Positions 61,968 through 64,000 of a stretch of DNA of 64,000 nt are shown here, piece after piece (within the stretch, counting starts at the first letter, position 1; the number at the start of each line of letters is the position of its first letter). The position numbers were made by a program, and so were the translations under genes. The notes below the pieces were generated by a model. It worked only from the letters and a program-made list of their open reading frames with translations, made no database searches and had not been told where the DNA came from. Source of the stretch: Nonomuraea solani (GTDB taxonomy: Bacteria > Actinomycetota > Actinomycetes > Streptosporangiales > Streptosporangiaceae); NCBI RefSeq assembly GCF_900108335.1, contig NZ_FNVT01000034.1, positions 1-64,000 of the forward strand, in the 5' to 3' direction.

Positions 61968-62540
61968 CTATTTAAGGCCAGTGGTGACGAAAGCCGCTAT
62001 CTGATCGCGCAACGCCTCGTGGTCGTCGGCCGAATCCCCGAGGATGATGCGCCCGAGCTGCGGCATCATCGCCGGGAACATCGCCAGCCCGGTCAGCATG
62101 AACAACGTCCGCGCCGTCCCGGCCGACGGCTCCTCGCCCCGGCCCTCGGCCAGTGAGGCCACCTTGCGGCCGCAGCGCTCCACCCTGGACTCCTGGCCGG
62201 GCAGCAGCTCCTGGCCCCGGTAGTTGAGCGCTTCCCACATCAGCAGCCGCACCAGGTCGGGGTGGGTGCGGTAGTAGTCGGTCAGCCTGGCCACGTAGTC
62301 CACGGGGTCGGCGCCGGGCAGGGCGATCTGCGCGGTCAGGTCGTCGAGCGCCTCGGTGATGACCGCGTCGAACAGCTTCTCCTTGCTGCCGAAATGCCCG
62401 TAGATGCGCTCTTTGTTGACGCCGGCGCGCTCGGCGATGCGATCCACGCGGGCGCCCGCCACGCCGTACGCGGCGAACTCCTCCCGGGCGGCCTCCAGCA
62501 GGGCGGCCCTGGTGGCGGCGGTCGAGACCTTGGGTGCCAT
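61968..62540 (-). CDS. TetR-family regulator
   Basis: A 190-residue repressor. The HTH lies at about 6-52 (TRAALLEAAREEFAAYGVAGARVDRIAERAGVNKERIYGHFGSKEKLF). The ligand domain is full length. The ATG at 62540 was chosen (62549 possible) because farther upstream the frame runs into operator repeats. Divergent from an MFS transporter across an 86-bp gap filled with inverted repeats, so transporter control is very likely. Confidence 0.9.
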   Translation of the reverse strand: MAPKVSTAATRAALLEAAREEFAAYGVAGARVDRIAERAGVNKERIYGHFGSKEKLFDAVITEALDDLTAQIALPGADPVDYVARLTDYYRTHPDLVRLLMWEALNYRGQELLPGQESRVERCGRKVASLAEGRGEEPSAGTARTLFMLTGLAMFPAMMPQLGRIILGDSADDHEALRDQIAAFVTTGLK

Positions 62541-62556
62541 GGCGACCATCCTAGCC

Positions 62557-62618
62557 ACCAACCGGTTGGTTGCAAACCAACCATTCAGTTGACATCCAAC
62601 CAGTTGGTTGGCTAGCGT
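62557..62618. promoter_or_regulatory. TetR operator cluster and MFS promoter
   Basis: ACCAACCGGTTGGT (62557-62570) is a perfect 14-bp palindrome. GGTTGGTT-GCA-AACCAACC (62564-62582) is a second, overlapping inverted repeat. CCAACCAGTTGGTTGG (62596-62611) is a third site lying between TTGACA (62589-62594) and TAGCGT (62613-62618). The spacing is 18 bp, and the -10 box ends 8 bp before the MFS ATG. Confidence 0.85.
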
Positions 62619-62626
62619 CAAACGCC

Positions 62627-63895
62627 ATGACGCTCACTCTCCCCATCACCGAAGCCCCGCCCCGCTGGGCGCCCTTCGCCCGCACGCTGACGGCCTTCAC
62701 GCTCACCGCCGTCCTGGCCAGCGGCCAGTTGTACGTCGTGATCCCGCTCCTGCACGCCATGGCCGCCGGCTGGAGCGCCCCGCCGGGCGGCCTGACGTGG
62801 CTGGTGACCGCGTTCGGCATCGGGTACGGTGTCGGTTTCCTGGTGTTCGGCCCCCTTTCCGACCGGTACGGACGCCGCCGCCTCCTGATGTTCGGGCTCC
62901 CGCTGGCCGCCGCCACCACGGCACTGGTCGCGCTGAGCCCGTCGCCGGAGGTGGCGTTCGGGCTCCGGGCGGCGCAAGGGGTGGCGGTGGCGATGTTCCC
63001 GCCGGCGGGCATGGCCTACCTGGCCGAACGGATCGAGCCCCGCCGCCGCGTGGTCGCCATCTCGGCGATCACGGGCGCGTTCCTCGCCTCGGCCGTCCTG
63101 TTGCAGGTCGCGGCCCAACTCCTGGTGGACGTGATCGGCTGGCGCGGCCTGTTCCTGCTCTCGGCCACCGGTTTCCTGGGGGCCACCTTCGCCGTACGGG
63201 CCGTCATGCAGCCCGACCACTTGCCCGAACCGCCGCGCGGCCACCTGCCCGAACCGCCGCGCGACCGCCGGCCCGGCCGGTCGGACGATCAGCGGTCCGA
63301 CCTGGGGCGCGACCGGCGTCGCGAGAGTGCCGGTTCCCTGCTGTCGGCCTACCGGCCGGTGCCCCGGCTGCTGTTCAACCGGGTGCTGTCCCTGCGTTAC
63401 CTGGCCACGACCGTGCTGCTGGCCGGTTTCGTGGCCGTCTACACCGGCCTGCAGATCTACGGCGTGGCCTCGCCCGCCGAACTGCTCACCCTGCGCGCGG
63501 CCGGACTGCCGTCGATCGTGCTGGTGCCCCTGCTCATGCCCTGGCTGGCCAGAATCCCCACCACGACCAGGGCGGTGGCGTTCCTGACGGTCGGAGCGAT
63601 CGCACTCGCCACGATCGGCCTCACCGGCACCGTCGCCCTCGTGCTCCTGCTCGCCCTCTACGTGGCCGCCATCACCGGCGGCCTGCCCAGCATGAACGAG
63701 TCCATCTCCGCCGGTGCCGGACAGGCGCGCGGGACGGCGCTCGCGCTGTTCTCCTTCACGCTCGCGGTCGGCGGCAGCGCGGGCCCGCAGGTGGCCGCCG
63801 CGTTCGGCGGTTTCACCCCGCTCATGTACGGCCTGGCGATCGCCATGTCCGTCGCCGCCCTGGCGGTGCTGGTCAGCACGCGGGAACGCACGTGA
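62627..63895 (+). CDS. MFS transporter (DHA1-type)
   Basis: A 422-residue, 12-helix drug/proton antiporter. The motif-A loop GPLSDRYGRRRLLMFG follows helix 2, and the central cytoplasmic loop (about 195-240) is charged. It includes a 24-bp internal duplication giving HLPEPPRGHLPEPPRD. No ribosome site; the mRNA is probably leaderless or nearly so from the promoter in the TetR divergon. Substrate unknown; regulation by the divergent TetR is likely. Confidence 0.92.
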   Translation: MTLTLPITEAPPRWAPFARTLTAFTLTAVLASGQLYVVIPLLHAMAAGWSAPPGGLTWLVTAFGIGYGVGFLVFGPLSDRYGRRRLLMFGLPLAAATTALVALSPSPEVAFGLRAAQGVAVAMFPPAGMAYLAERIEPRRRVVAISAITGAFLASAVLLQVAAQLLVDVIGWRGLFLLSATGFLGATFAVRAVMQPDHLPEPPRGHLPEPPRDRRPGRSDDQRSDLGRDRRRESAGSLLSAYRPVPRLLFNRVLSLRYLATTVLLAGFVAVYTGLQIYGVASPAELLTLRAAGLPSIVLVPLLMPWLARIPTTTRAVAFLTVGAIALATIGLTGTVALVLLLALYVAAITGGLPSMNESISAGAGQARGTALALFSFTLAVGGSAGPQVAAAFGGFTPLMYGLAIAMSVAALAVLVSTRERT

Positions 63896-63908
63896 CACCC
63901 GGGCCGGC

Positions 63909-64000
63909 TCATGACGTTTCCCCCACGGCGGGCCGCAGGCGGCTGTCCCGGCGGCCGAGAAGGTGGCACAGCAGCCAGAACAGGGCCGTGACCAGGAGGA
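63909..64000 (-). CDS. membrane protein, C-terminal fragment at window edge
   Basis: The last 29 codons of a minus-strand gene: a hydrophobic helix (LLVTALFWLLCHLLGRR) and a short polar tail ending VGETS at the TGA (63911-63909). It runs off the right edge, is convergent with the MFS gene 13 bp away, and has high third-position GC. Family cannot be told. Confidence 0.6.
   Translation of the reverse strand, partial: LLVTALFWLLCHLLGRRDSRLRPAVGETS

Overview
The window is chromosomal DNA of a high-GC actinomycete. Coding regions use G or C at almost every third position, and the gene set is typical of filamentous actinobacteria: a LytR-CpsA-Psr protein, glucosyl-3-phosphoglycerate synthase, DUF3052, RamB beside isocitrate lyase, DtxR/IdeR-type iron boxes, DsbA plus VKOR, and two P450s. 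A member of Streptosporangiaceae (Nonomuraea-like) fits best, but that is inference. I see no tRNA, rRNA, insertion sequence, prophage or CRISPR array.

Layout. 1-885: tandem and decayed repeats without a convincing gene. 886-4141: an iron box between a DUF2470 protein and a ribosomal S4 gene, a wrecked LtrA gene, and a one-domain voltage-gated cation channel. 4259-8603: two TetR-controlled divergons, one driving a DrrAB-like ABC exporter and one an imine-reductase-like enzyme, each with a visible operator. 8604-15560: a repeat block, a signal-less subtilase, a membrane spermidine-synthase-like protein, and a serine-less alpha/beta-hydrolase-like protein followed by a P450. 15530-21818: cell-envelope genes (LCP protein, zinc metallopeptidase), a LysR regulator and an OmpR-type two-component system. 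21946-27073: a LolA-like/ABC operon, then YcnI-type copper genes. 27070-31904: a three-gene ABC exporter (one permease apparently starting at ATA), DUF3052, an HSL-type esterase and an iron-regulated siderophore-interacting protein.

31988-38319: aceA with divergent ramB, then DsbA-VKOR oxidative folding genes and a BlaI/M56 pair. 38341-44988: a catabolic operon (aldehyde dehydrogenase fused to a DehI-like domain, tautomerase, LctP-type permease, SDR) with a divergent GntR/FCD regulator and an operator-like palindrome. 45015-50610: a second zinc metallopeptidase, a NarL-type two-component system, a TetR gene and a GntR/ABC operon with a possibly truncated permease. 50732-53876: a second P450, an apparently leaderless MarR operon and an SDR. 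53948-58483: a 1511-residue STAND-type ATPase with 14 WD40-like blades. 58819-64000: AraC regulator and DHFR-like reductase, a monooxygenase relic, gpgS with a 38-bp terminal duplication, a TetR/MFS divergon with dense operators, and a membrane protein running off the edge.

Themes: many one-regulator/one-effector divergons with readable operators; several probably leaderless starts; gene relics and low-complexity C-terminal tails scattered between intact genes. The strongest candidates for something new are the hydrolase-like/P450 pair, the ALDH-DehI-like fusion, the membrane-anchored STAND-WD40 protein, and the iron box facing ribosomal protein S4.
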